13,397 nt of DNA from Thalassolituus sp. (lineage in GTDB: Bacteria; Pseudomonadota; Gammaproteobacteria; Pseudomonadales; Oceanobacteraceae): positions 1 through 13,397 of the forward strand of contig JARGOI010000028.1 in the NCBI GenBank assembly GCA_029212275.1, in the 5' to 3' direction. The position numbers were made by a program, and so were the translations under genes. Below, in pieces: positions 7,048-13,397 of this stretch. Every line of letters starts with the position of its first letter. Position 1 is the first letter of the stretch. The notes under the pieces were generated by a model. That model worked only from the letters and a program-made list of their open reading frames with translations. It had not been told where the DNA came from and made no database searches.

Positions 7048-8072
7048 TGGGCCGAACCTGATCGAGCAACAGAAAATAAATAGCCAATGGCATTGCTGAG
7101 TTGTTCACTGCGACTTTCATCGCGAAAAGCACCCATAATGCGCTCACGCATGCTAGGGATTGTCATAAGATCTGCAATTAATGCCATAAAGGTTTCGTTG
7201 CCTGCTGCGGCCAATAACTCTAAGTAGCGCAGCAGCCGCTCACCGAACAAGTCTTGCCAACAACGACTGCCTATGGCGCTGAGCATTTCGATGTCACCTG
7301 CCAACGGATGCGCCAATACGACGCTCAGTGTTTGTTGACGTAAATCACGACTAACACTGGAAGATAACGCGCGACAAAAAGCCGATAAGGTTGTGGCATT
7401 TAATACTTCGTCATCGGTCGCCATCACGGCGGCTAGATTATCGGTAATCGCAACGCTCAGTCCGGCATCCGGCGTGGCATTTTCGAGTAAATTAAGCAGC
7501 GCATTGCGGGGCGCTTGCGGCAGTAGCGACTGCGAAAATGCTTGGGTCAGCAGCCGTGCGTTGTTATCTTCGTCAAGACGCACTACCACTTCCGCTAACC
7601 CCTGCAAGCCCAGTTGCTGCCAATTATCCCAACCCAAGTCGCCACTGATGTATGCACGTGATGTCTCATAAAACTTGGATGCAGGCTGCTTTAAGGTACG
7701 CACTGCCGTTGCATGAAAATAGGCCATTCGTTGAGTGTCGGGTTTGTAATGACATGGTGCATCACCATGTTGCTGATCTGGGGCTTGCGCCACCTTCAAC
7801 CAATGTTGCAAAAAGGCATCTCGTGGACCGGGTTGGATATAGTTTTGCTCATCGAGAGGGAGTTTGAGAAACCAGATATTATGTTGCCCCGGTTCTTTTG
7901 GATTCCAACTCAATATACCCAGCCAGGCATGCTGCAGATAGGGAGACGGATACGATTTGGTTAGGTTTTCTATGGCCTCAAAATCACTTTGTGCGATTTT
8001 GCTAATACGACGTCCCAAATCGAATACGCGCATTTGTGCGCCGCTATTACTGACAAACTGGCTGATGGTCAC
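7044..8072 (-). CDS. DUF3549 family protein
   Basis: This is a soluble protein of unknown function, 342 residues from the chosen start. The N-terminal text FVSNSGAQMRVFDLGRR, then YPSPYLQHAWLGIL and IWFLKLPLDEQN, matches the Pseudomonas-type DUF3549 family as I recall it. The C-terminal two thirds are leucine/alanine-rich helices resembling a helical repeat, with no catalytic motif seen. A longer frame begins at GTG 8091-8093, but only the GTG at 8070-8072 has a good ribosome site (AAGGCGG, 8-nt spacing), and it gives the family-like start MTISQF. The stop overlaps the ychJ start, so the two genes form a coupled unit. The phased CTAAG array lies just upstream. Confidence 0.8.
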   Translation of the reverse strand: MTISQFVSNSGAQMRVFDLGRRISKIAQSDFEAIENLTKSYPSPYLQHAWLGILSWNPKEPGQHNIWFLKLPLDEQNYIQPGPRDAFLQHWLKVAQAPDQQHGDAPCHYKPDTQRMAYFHATAVRTLKQPASKFYETSRAYISGDLGWDNWQQLGLQGLAEVVVRLDEDNNARLLTQAFSQSLLPQAPRNALLNLLENATPDAGLSVAITDNLAAVMATDDEVLNATTLSAFCRALSSSVSRDLRQQTLSVVLAHPLAGDIEMLSAIGSRCWQDLFGERLLRYLELLAAAGNETFMALIADLMTIPSMRERIMGAFRDESRSEQLSNAIGYLFSVARSGSAH

Positions 8073-8110
8073 TGCTGATTCCGCCTTTAACACTGCAATG
8101 TAAAGAGGTT

Positions 8111-8211
8111 ATCTTAGCAGTTTTCGCTCGATCATAAACGGCCAGACCTTCACTAAGATGCCACTTAGTTAAAACTAAGATACCTTTGAGCATTATTCAG
8201 AGGTGCCTTAG
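8111..8211. promoter_or_regulatory. Array of five CTAAG/CTTAG half-sites between divergent genes; possible operator
   Basis: CTTAG occurs at 8113, 8164 and 8207, and CTAAG at 8153 and 8175. The three central copies start exactly 11 bases apart and alternate in orientation, forming CTAAG-N6-CTTAG-N6-CTAAG. The outer CTAAG copies belong to an 11-base direct repeat ACTAAGATRCC (8152-8162 and 8174-8184), repeating every 22 bases. The array sits between the DUF3549-ychJ unit and the divergent coiled-coil gene. Helical phasing suggests a DNA-binding protein site; the middle CTTAG/CTAAG pair could also form a small hairpin. Confidence 0.4.
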
Positions 8212-8266
8212 CAAAATATGTGGTTTCATTAGTTATTATTGAATTCATAACTTCAAAGGTACAGGC

Positions 8267-8533
8267 ATGTTATTTATCGTCGCGTTATTGGCTTCGTTTA
8301 TTTTAGGAGCTGCCAGCACTGCGTTATTTCTAAACCGCCGCTGGCGTGCTGCTGTAGCACAAGCTGAAAAGGAACTCGAAGCACTGACTCAGCAATACCA
8401 ACAACACGAAGACGAAAATCGCCAATTGAAACAAACACTGGCAGACACACAATATCAGTTGGGGTCAGTACAAAAAGATCTCAACTACGAGCGCAGTCGT
8501 CGCTTATCCGCACCTAAAAATGAAGAAGACTGA
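8267..8533 (+). CDS. Small membrane-anchored coiled-coil protein
   Basis: The 88-residue product has one N-terminal hydrophobic helix (about 2-22, ending LFLNRR), followed by a long charged helix rich in glutamine, glutamate, leucine and lysine (about 28-80) with coiled-coil character. The positive residues just after the helix (RRWR) suggest the coiled coil lies in the cytoplasm with the N-terminus outside. The ATG at 8267-8269 has AAGG seven bases upstream. The gene is transcribed away from the DUF3549 gene and converges on dedA. I recognise no named family; similar short anchor-plus-coil proteins are common and often act as scaffolds or assembly factors, which cannot be shown here. Confidence 0.7.
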   Translation: MLFIVALLASFILGAASTALFLNRRWRAAVAQAEKELEALTQQYQQHEDENRQLKQTLADTQYQLGSVQKDLNYERSRRLSAPKNEED

Positions 8534-8574
8534 CGTTTAATTAGACACACGACTTTTCGAGACACGACTATTCA

Positions 8575-9234
8575 TTAACGCCGCTTCAGCCATAGCGTCA
8601 CTAAAATGGCCAGCAATGTTGCTGCGGCTAACAGCCACAGAGCCTGACTGCGAGTCAGTATCTGCGAGAGGCCTGCACCGATAAAATAAATGGTCATTAA
8701 ATACGCCACAGCCCAGAGCGGTGCGGAGACAATATTAGTCAGCCAAAACTTTTTACCGCTCATTCCCAGCGCACCCGCAATGATTGGCACGATCGGGCGT
8801 AATGGCCCAACGAATCGACCAATCACCAACCCCCAAATACCATAGCGTAGGAAAAATACTTCACCACGCACCCACCAATTAGGATGACGTAAAAAAATAC
8901 GAGAGTATTTCAGCGATGGTCCTGTGCTGACACCTATGCGATAACTAATACCATCACCAACTAACGCTCCTAAGGTGCCTGCCAACCACCAGGACCAAGC
9001 TGGCACCTGTGCCTCTACAGCCATCAGGGTCAAAGCAATCAATAAGGCGACTCCTGGCACCAGCAACCCAATCACCGCTAACGATTCAATCAGAGAAACA
9101 GCGGCCACGGCGGCCAGCAAAAAATAATGTGATTGGGAATCGCTACTAAACATGGCCATTATAGATTCTGTCATTGGGTAAAATAGTTCCATCGTTTGAT
9201 CAGGGCTAGCCCCAAGAATTCGCGTATTGACCAT
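8575..9234 (-). CDS. DedA family integral membrane protein, YabI-like
   Basis: DedA proteins (SNARE-associated Golgi/VTT domain) are inner-membrane proteins linked to proton-dependent transport and undecaprenyl-phosphate or phospholipid flipping. The 219 residues show SLIESLAVIGLLVPG (48-61), ALVGDGISYRIG (90-101) and GRFVGPLRPIVPIIAG (139-154). R140 and R146 match the essential arginine pair of E. coli YqjA by spacing, and E50 matches its glutamate. The position of the second essential acidic residue (PGD/PGE in YqjA) is V62 here; YabI has threonine there, so this is best placed near YabI. Four to five further hydrophobic helices follow. The ATG at 9232-9234 lacks a Shine-Dalgarno sequence; ATG codons at residues 15, 21 and 26 are alternatives, so the N-terminus may be overlong. 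Confidence 0.88.
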   Translation of the reverse strand: MVNTRILGASPDQTMELFYPMTESIMAMFSSDSQSHYFLLAAVAAVSLIESLAVIGLLVPGVALLIALTLMAVEAQVPAWSWWLAGTLGALVGDGISYRIGVSTGPSLKYSRIFLRHPNWWVRGEVFFLRYGIWGLVIGRFVGPLRPIVPIIAGALGMSGKKFWLTNIVSAPLWAVAYLMTIYFIGAGLSQILTRSQALWLLAAATLLAILVTLWLKRR

Positions 9235-9257
9235 TGCGTCAGCTACGCTAACACAGT

Positions 9258-9298
9258 TTAATAGGCAATAATTTTAAGCCATGATTTCAATAGGCAAT
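9258..9298. repeat. Two copies of TTYAATAGGCAAT in a divergent promoter region
   Basis: The 10-base sequence AATAGGCAAT occurs at 9260-9269 and again at 9289-9298, 29 bases apart. Both copies are preceded by TT plus a pyrimidine-position match (TTTAATAGGCAAT and TTCAATAGGCAAT). They lie in the 141-base gap between the divergent dedA and methyltransferase genes. A regulator binding as two units about three helical turns apart is one reading. Two copies are too few to exclude chance. Confidence 0.4.
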
Positions 9299-9375
9299 CT
9301 ATCAATAACGGGTGATCACGCAGAGCACTGTTATGTTATTTTGAGACGGCCTCGATTCTGACGAGAATAATTAGA

Positions 9376-10227
9376 ATGAGTTCAGATACAAATGATACCT
9401 CACGTATCAGCATCAGCGCCCATTACACTGGGTATGTGTGGTACAAGTACAACCTGTCTGCTCCTGCTTTTGTTACCGGCATGGGACGCTTCGCCAACTT
9501 ACTATTAAGTCCTATTAACGGCTTATTACGTACGTTTGCCAACGCTGACATCGATATTTTTTTATTGCAGCGTCATGCGGTCATCGATCACCAAGTCAAA
9601 GACTTAATTGAAAATCATGGCGTCAGCCAAATTTTGGAATTAGCGTCTGGTTTATCGCCAAGAGGATACCGTCTTACTAAGCAATATCCTCACCTAAACT
9701 ACATCGAAGGTGATTTGCCGGGCATGGCGCAACGCAAACAAGCGGTTCTCAAACAAGCAGGGTGCAGCGACAAGCACAATGTGTATCCATGCAACATTTT
9801 GACAGAAGATGGCGAACACTCGATCAGCGCTTTGCTGGCAAAATTTGATGCCTCAAAACCCACCCTTATCATCACCGAAGGGTTAATTAACTACTTTGAA
9901 TTACCCGTCATTCGCGCCGTATGGTCACGCATGGCGAATGGATTAGCGCGTTTCCCAACAGGCCATTATGTAACCGACCTATATCCTGATTTTGCTGAGC
10001 ATCCTTCTTACAAGTACGTAAAAATCGCGCAATCATTAGTAGGAACATTAACGCGAGGCCAATGGCCGTTGCATTATAACTCTGACAATGCGATTCAAAC
10101 GGGCTTCAGTGAAGATGGTTTCAAACAGGTAAAGGTTATCGATCCAGCTAGCCTCTATGGCCAAGTCGAAGGATTACCTGAAGCAGATATTCAAACCTTG
10201 GTAAGAATCATCCAAGCTTCGGTATAA
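9376..10227 (+). CDS. Class I SAM-dependent methyltransferase, LCM/Tcmp-like
   Basis: This 283-residue protein resembles the leucine carboxyl methyltransferase family (PF04072), a Rossmann-fold SAM enzyme group that also covers many bacterial O-methyltransferases of unknown substrate. The SAM-binding motif is ILELASGLSPRG (86-97). YIEGDLPGMAQRK (109-121) holds the acidic residue expected to contact the SAM ribose, with the DLP phrase typical of the family. TLIITEGLINYF (163-174) is the conserved motif after strand 4. No signal peptide is seen, so it is probably cytoplasmic. The ATG at 9376-9378 has only a weak GAG-type ribosome site. The gene diverges from dedA and converges on the GGDEF operon with eight bases between stop codons. 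Substrate unknown. Confidence 0.82.
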   Translation: MSSDTNDTSRISISAHYTGYVWYKYNLSAPAFVTGMGRFANLLLSPINGLLRTFANADIDIFLLQRHAVIDHQVKDLIENHGVSQILELASGLSPRGYRLTKQYPHLNYIEGDLPGMAQRKQAVLKQAGCSDKHNVYPCNILTEDGEHSISALLAKFDASKPTLIITEGLINYFELPVIRAVWSRMANGLARFPTGHYVTDLYPDFAEHPSYKYVKIAQSLVGTLTRGQWPLHYNSDNAIQTGFSEDGFKQVKVIDPASLYGQVEGLPEADIQTLVRIIQASV

Positions 10228-10235
10228 CGCCTGTC

Positions 10236-11276
10236 TTACTGAGTGAAGGCTGCCAACTGAAGGCTGGTACGACGCTGCTTTTGCAAACGTTTGATCAGTC
10301 TTTTTTCTAATCCTTCGGCATCATCATTCGCTTGATCCGTGACCACGACCACACTGACGGCCAATTCCACAAAAGGCGACCAATTTTGTTCTGTTATGCG
10401 TCGCTTAAAACGCTCACTTAACACCATGGCACCCTCTTCACCACAGTTGGGTAACACCAATACGAGCAAATCTTCATCCACTCGAAAAATATCGTCTTCG
10501 CCTCGAATCAAACCTCGCATTGATTTCACAAAGTCCGGCAAAAAACGACGCATGGCTCCTTGACCATGCAAATCAATTAATTGCTGATAATCATTCAGAT
10601 ATAACCCCATCAAACTGACTCGTTGACGCGTAAGTTGTCCTCGCGCCAACTCTCGCTCGAGCAGTTGATAAAAATGTTTGTGATTAGATGCACCCGACAC
10701 TTGATCGGTTAAGGCCAGACGTTGCAACGCTGCACCACGCAGTTCAGCCAAATATCCATAAACTAAGGCAGACATAAAAAACATAAACTGCGCCATCACC
10801 ACTCTAATCGCTTCCGATGCATCTTCCTCACGTGTGATGGCATTGTGATGAGCCTGAAGATTAAAAACATCCCAAGCAGTTAATGGCAGAGAGAAAGTAA
10901 CTATCATTGCTAGCATTAAGCCAATGTTAAACCATGTCGCATGACGCATGGGTAACATCAAATAGCTGAAAAATGGGATCGCATAAAAAAAATAGTCCAC
11001 CGAAGTGCTGTGTTCATGCAAACAGCTTAATGACACCATTGCAATAATTAGCAATAACACATAAGGGACTTTAGAAGATGAATAGCGGTCGCGATTGATA
11101 TAAACATACGCAGCACCAAATATAAGTGTGGGTAATAACAAGGCATTCGCTAGTACAATTGAATATTGCCCATGACGATATTGGTCGATCATTAACATGG
11201 CGATCATCAGTGCGATCACCGCATAAGCTATGGTTTGGTTTTTAGGTGACTGAACTAGGTGCGAGGTATCTTTCAT
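10236..11276 (-). CDS. Six-pass membrane protein with degenerate GGDEF domain retaining an RxxD I-site
   Basis: This is the downstream gene of a two-gene operon. About six membrane helices lie in residues 15-177, followed by a cytoplasmic GGDEF-fold domain (about 186-346) opening with LALTDQVSGASNHKHF, a variant of the usual LTDxLTGxxNRRxF. At the signature position, fixed by the downstream VLVLP strand, GGDEF is replaced by DEDLL (267-271), so the GTP-binding glycines and catalytic glutamate are lost and cyclase activity is unlikely. R258-G-E-D261 lies exactly five residues before it, as in the c-di-GMP inhibitory site of PleD. The protein may thus be a c-di-GMP receptor. ATG at 11274-11276 overlaps the upstream TGA as ATGA, indicating translational coupling. 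The six-helix part matches no sensor domain I can name. Confidence 0.8.
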   Translation of the reverse strand: MKDTSHLVQSPKNQTIAYAVIALMIAMLMIDQYRHGQYSIVLANALLLPTLIFGAAYVYINRDRYSSSKVPYVLLLIIAMVSLSCLHEHSTSVDYFFYAIPFFSYLMLPMRHATWFNIGLMLAMIVTFSLPLTAWDVFNLQAHHNAITREEDASEAIRVVMAQFMFFMSALVYGYLAELRGAALQRLALTDQVSGASNHKHFYQLLERELARGQLTRQRVSLMGLYLNDYQQLIDLHGQGAMRRFLPDFVKSMRGLIRGEDDIFRVDEDLLVLVLPNCGEEGAMVLSERFKRRITEQNWSPFVELAVSVVVVTDQANDDAEGLEKRLIKRLQKQRRTSLQLAAFTQ

Positions 11277-12238
11277 GACGTCGCCTCCGCACTGCGTAAA
11301 CGTTTAATTAAGGTGCCAACACTGTCTTCTGGATAATATTTTTCCATTTTCACGTTTATCGTCGTGGAAGTTTCCTGTTGTGTGCTGCTGGAAGACAAAC
11401 TTCCCAACGCAAAGGTTTTTAGTACCGACTGCAAGTGAACAGAGAACTGTTCTGCCTGATCAAAACTGCTGTGTGGCATCATGATAACCAAACGGTCGGC
11501 GCCAGCGCGATAGCATGACTGAAAACTTCCTAATTGATTTTTCAAGCGATCGCTCAATCCTTCTAGCAACTTTTCGTATTCCGAAAACTTTTGCTGATGC
11601 CATTCATTGGGTGGACACACCACCAAGAAAAACAACTCGTCGCTCTGACGATCCGCGCGTGTCATTTCTTTAGATAAATCCAAACGCAACTGATATTCAT
11701 TATAAACACGGGTCACCGGATCGGTATGCACCACCACCCCCATGCCAAAACGATTGCGTTCATCCACCAAGGCGCACATCACAGAAAAGGCATAACAGGC
11801 ACCGTAGGTAAATAACAATGGCATTCGATCAACGCTGGCGAAATCTAGGTAGATAATCAATACCAAAGCAATGCTATAAAGCAAAGACAGCGCTGTCGCA
11901 GCGGCGAAAGGTAACAAAAAATAGATGTATCCAGTAACAAAAAAACTCCAATAGGCAATGTCTGGGTCACGCGGCATGGCGATCACAACAAAAATAATGC
12001 CGTAGACTATTAGTGCCCAATCCACCCAATGTACTTTTTGCGAGGTCGGTACAAAGAAACTGATAATACCCGCGAGGAAGATCGGTACACTCAGTCCTAG
12101 TAAAAATAGCGCATGAGAAACATTCGCGTCATAAAATTCAAACATAGCCAAAACAAGCAACACAAGGCTGGCAAGCAAGCAATAAATTAGACGAATCCGC
12201 ACATAGGTAGTGTCAAAATGTGGCGCAGGTTCCTGCAT
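11273..12238 (-). CDS. Six-pass membrane protein with degenerate GGDEF domain, no I-site
   Basis: This 321-residue protein is the first gene of the operon and is built like its neighbour: six predicted helices (about 14-34, 43-62, 72-88, 96-112, 113-133 and 139-157), then a GGDEF-like domain opening with HTDPVTRVYNEYQLRL. The signature reads GADRL (246-250): the first glycine and the aspartate remain, while the second glycine and the glutamate are replaced. The four residues where an RxxD I-site would sit are GSFQ (237-240), so c-di-GMP binding there is not expected. A serine-rich loop (about 280-292) is unusual for the fold. ATG at 12236-12238 has AAGGA eleven bases upstream. The shared plan suggests an ancient duplication, though the two sequences have diverged strongly. 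Confidence 0.78.
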   Translation of the reverse strand: MQEPAPHFDTTYVRIRLIYCLLASLVLLVLAMFEFYDANVSHALFLLGLSVPIFLAGIISFFVPTSQKVHWVDWALIVYGIIFVVIAMPRDPDIAYWSFFVTGYIYFLLPFAAATALSLLYSIALVLIIYLDFASVDRMPLLFTYGACYAFSVMCALVDERNRFGMGVVVHTDPVTRVYNEYQLRLDLSKEMTRADRQSDELFFLVVCPPNEWHQQKFSEYEKLLEGLSDRLKNQLGSFQSCYRAGADRLVIMMPHSSFDQAEQFSVHLQSVLKTFALGSLSSSSTQQETSTTINVKMEKYYPEDSVGTLIKRLRSAEATS

Positions 12239-12437
12239 AGCAATGCAATCCTTAAAGGGTTAGTCAGATCTATTTCGAGCTAAAGGGATATCGACAATAC
12301 ACCTCGACTCGACAGCCTATCTGAAACAATCATTGATTAAGTGTGCATAGGCACTCAAATACAGTGTAGTAGTTCGTGTATACTAGCGCACATTACTAGG
12401 ATAACTTTGCCAATATAACCTTGTTAGTGGACACCAA

Positions 12438-13397
12438 ATGAACGTTGCCGATTACATGCAGACGCTGGGCAAACAAGCCCGCACAGCGTCGCGCGCGATT
12501 GCCAGAGCCAGCACCCATGATAAAAACCGAGCGTTGCTGGCCATTGCCGATGATATTGAGCAGCATCGCAACGAATTGCGCCATGCTAATGCCGAAGACA
12601 TGCAGCGTGGCACAGAAAATGGATTAGACGCCGCGCTGCTCGATCGCTTAGAGCTTACAGATGCTCGCATTGACGACATGCTCGAAGGCTTGCGCCAAGT
12701 GGCGGCCTTAGCAGACCCTGTCGGTGAAATTACCGATCTTAAATATCGCCCAAGCGGTATTCAGGTTGGAAAAATGCGCGTGCCTTTGGGGGTGGTCGGC
12801 ATTATTTATGAAAGCCGCCCCAACGTCACCATCGAAGCCGCCAGTTTGTGTCTGAAATCTGGCAACGCTGCTATATTACGCGGTGGTTCAGAGGCTATTT
12901 CTTCCAATAAAGCCCTGTCAGAGTGCCTGCGCCGTGGCCTTATCGTTGCCGGGTTGCCTAAAACCTCTGTCCAAGTGGTTGAAACCACCGATCGCGATGC
13001 CGTCGGCCAACTTATTACCATGCCTGACTATGTCGACGTCATTGTGCCGCGCGGTGGCAAAGGTCTGATAGAACGCATCAGTAAAGATGCGCGCGTGCCA
13101 GTGATCAAACATCTCGATGGTATATGCCATGTATATATCGATGAACATGCCGATAAAGCCAAGGCCATCAATATTGCGATTAATGCCAAAACCCATCGTT
13201 ACGGCACCTGCAACACGATGGAAACGCTATTAGTTCACCAAGATGTTGCGGGTAAGATTTTACCCGAATTGGCCATGGCTTACAGACAGTTAGAAGTGGA
13301 ATTACGTGGCTGTGCGCGCACCACTGACATCATTCAGTGTACGCCTGCTAATGAAGACGATTGGCACACCGAATACTTGGCACCCATCTTATCGATC
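12438..13397 (+). CDS. proA: Gamma-glutamyl phosphate reductase (glutamate-5-semialdehyde dehydrogenase), 3' end beyond the window
   Basis: ProA reduces gamma-glutamyl phosphate to glutamate-5-semialdehyde with NADPH, the second step of proline synthesis, in the cytoplasm. The 320 visible residues cover about three quarters of a usual 415-420-residue protein; the frame is open to the right edge. Key features are MRVPLGVVGIIYESRPNVT (113-131), LKSGNAAILRGGSEA (139-153), VPRGGKGLI (203-211), PVIKHLDGICHVYID (221-235) and the catalytic cysteine C258 in RYGTCNTMETLLV. The ATG at 12438-12440 begins MNVADYMQTLGKQAR, matching family N-termini; the ribosome site GTGGA is weak. A -10-like TATACT lies at 12379-12384, but no good -35 partner is seen. 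The gene is divergent from the GGDEF operon, with 199 bases between the starts. Confidence 0.96.
   Translation, partial: MNVADYMQTLGKQARTASRAIARASTHDKNRALLAIADDIEQHRNELRHANAEDMQRGTENGLDAALLDRLELTDARIDDMLEGLRQVAALADPVGEITDLKYRPSGIQVGKMRVPLGVVGIIYESRPNVTIEAASLCLKSGNAAILRGGSEAISSNKALSECLRRGLIVAGLPKTSVQVVETTDRDAVGQLITMPDYVDVIVPRGGKGLIERISKDARVPVIKHLDGICHVYIDEHADKAKAINIAINAKTHRYGTCNTMETLLVHQDVAGKILPELAMAYRQLEVELRGCARTTDIIQCTPANEDDWHTEYLAPILSI

Noticed and set aside
8545..8570. Repeated ACACGACT between the convergent coiled-coil and dedA genes
   Set aside because: Two 8-base copies in a 41-base gap, with no dyad symmetry and no terminator shape.
10244..10266. Nine-base direct repeat TGAAGGCTG, 14 bases apart
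   Set aside because: It lies in the C-terminal codons of the GGDEF gene and is short enough to be chance.
12396..13196. Several open frames overlapping proA on both strands
   Set aside because: They are shadows of the proA frame, which has full-length similarity to the enzyme family and the catalytic cysteine motif.

Overview
The window looks like chromosomal DNA of a Gram-negative gammaproteobacterium. The evidence is gene content (lipA, lipB and a ybeD-type gene next to a PBP5/6-type dacA, a TrxC-type thioredoxin, ychJ, a DUF3549 gene, proA), E. coli/Pseudomonas-like protein sequences, and outer- and inner-membrane components. A NhaD-type sodium/proton antiporter suggests a marine or halotolerant lifestyle, for example an Oceanospirillales-like bacterium; that placement is inference. 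No rRNA, tRNA, CRISPR array, intact transposase, integrase or prophage gene was seen.

Layout. Positions 1-356 (+) hold the 3' part of trxC (thioredoxin 2), cut by the window edge. A convergent lipoprotein gene with a C-terminal SHOCT-like segment follows (380-940, -), then nhaD (1088-2386, -). The minus-strand block dacA > ybeD > lipB > lipA (5679 down to 2543) is a conserved neighbourhood for cell-wall trimming and lipoate attachment; lipB overlaps ybeD by one base and lipA follows lipB by three. About 530 bases without a supported gene follow (5680-6212). Next come a small two-pass membrane protein (6213-6494, +), ychJ and a DUF3549 gene as a coupled minus-strand pair (6523-8072), a small membrane-anchored coiled-coil protein (8267-8533, +), a DedA/YabI-type membrane protein (8575-9234, -) and an LCM-type methyltransferase (9376-10227, +). 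A two-gene operon of six-pass membrane proteins with degenerate GGDEF domains (12238 down to 10236, -) lies next to a divergent proA (12438 to the right edge, +), which has no stop codon in the window.

How the genes relate. LipB and LipA make protein-bound lipoate in two successive steps. The dacA product trims peptidoglycan pentapeptides. In many gammaproteobacteria proA, nadD, rsfS, rlmH, mrdAB, mltB, rlpA, dacA, ybeD, lipB and lipA run in one direction; here dacA-lipA and proA point away from each other with about 6.8 kb of unrelated genes between them, so the ancestral cluster seems to have been split or inverted.

The most interesting item is the GGDEF pair. Both proteins have lost the catalytic GGDEF signature, yet the downstream one keeps an RxxD motif exactly five residues before it, the geometry of the c-di-GMP inhibitory site. 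It could be a membrane c-di-GMP receptor of PelD-like logic, translationally coupled to a partner lacking that site. Secondary items are a helically phased CTAAG/CTTAG array upstream of the DUF3549 and coiled-coil genes, an 8-bp hairpin touching the annotated nhaD start, and a repeated AATAGGCAAT element between dedA and the methyltransferase gene.
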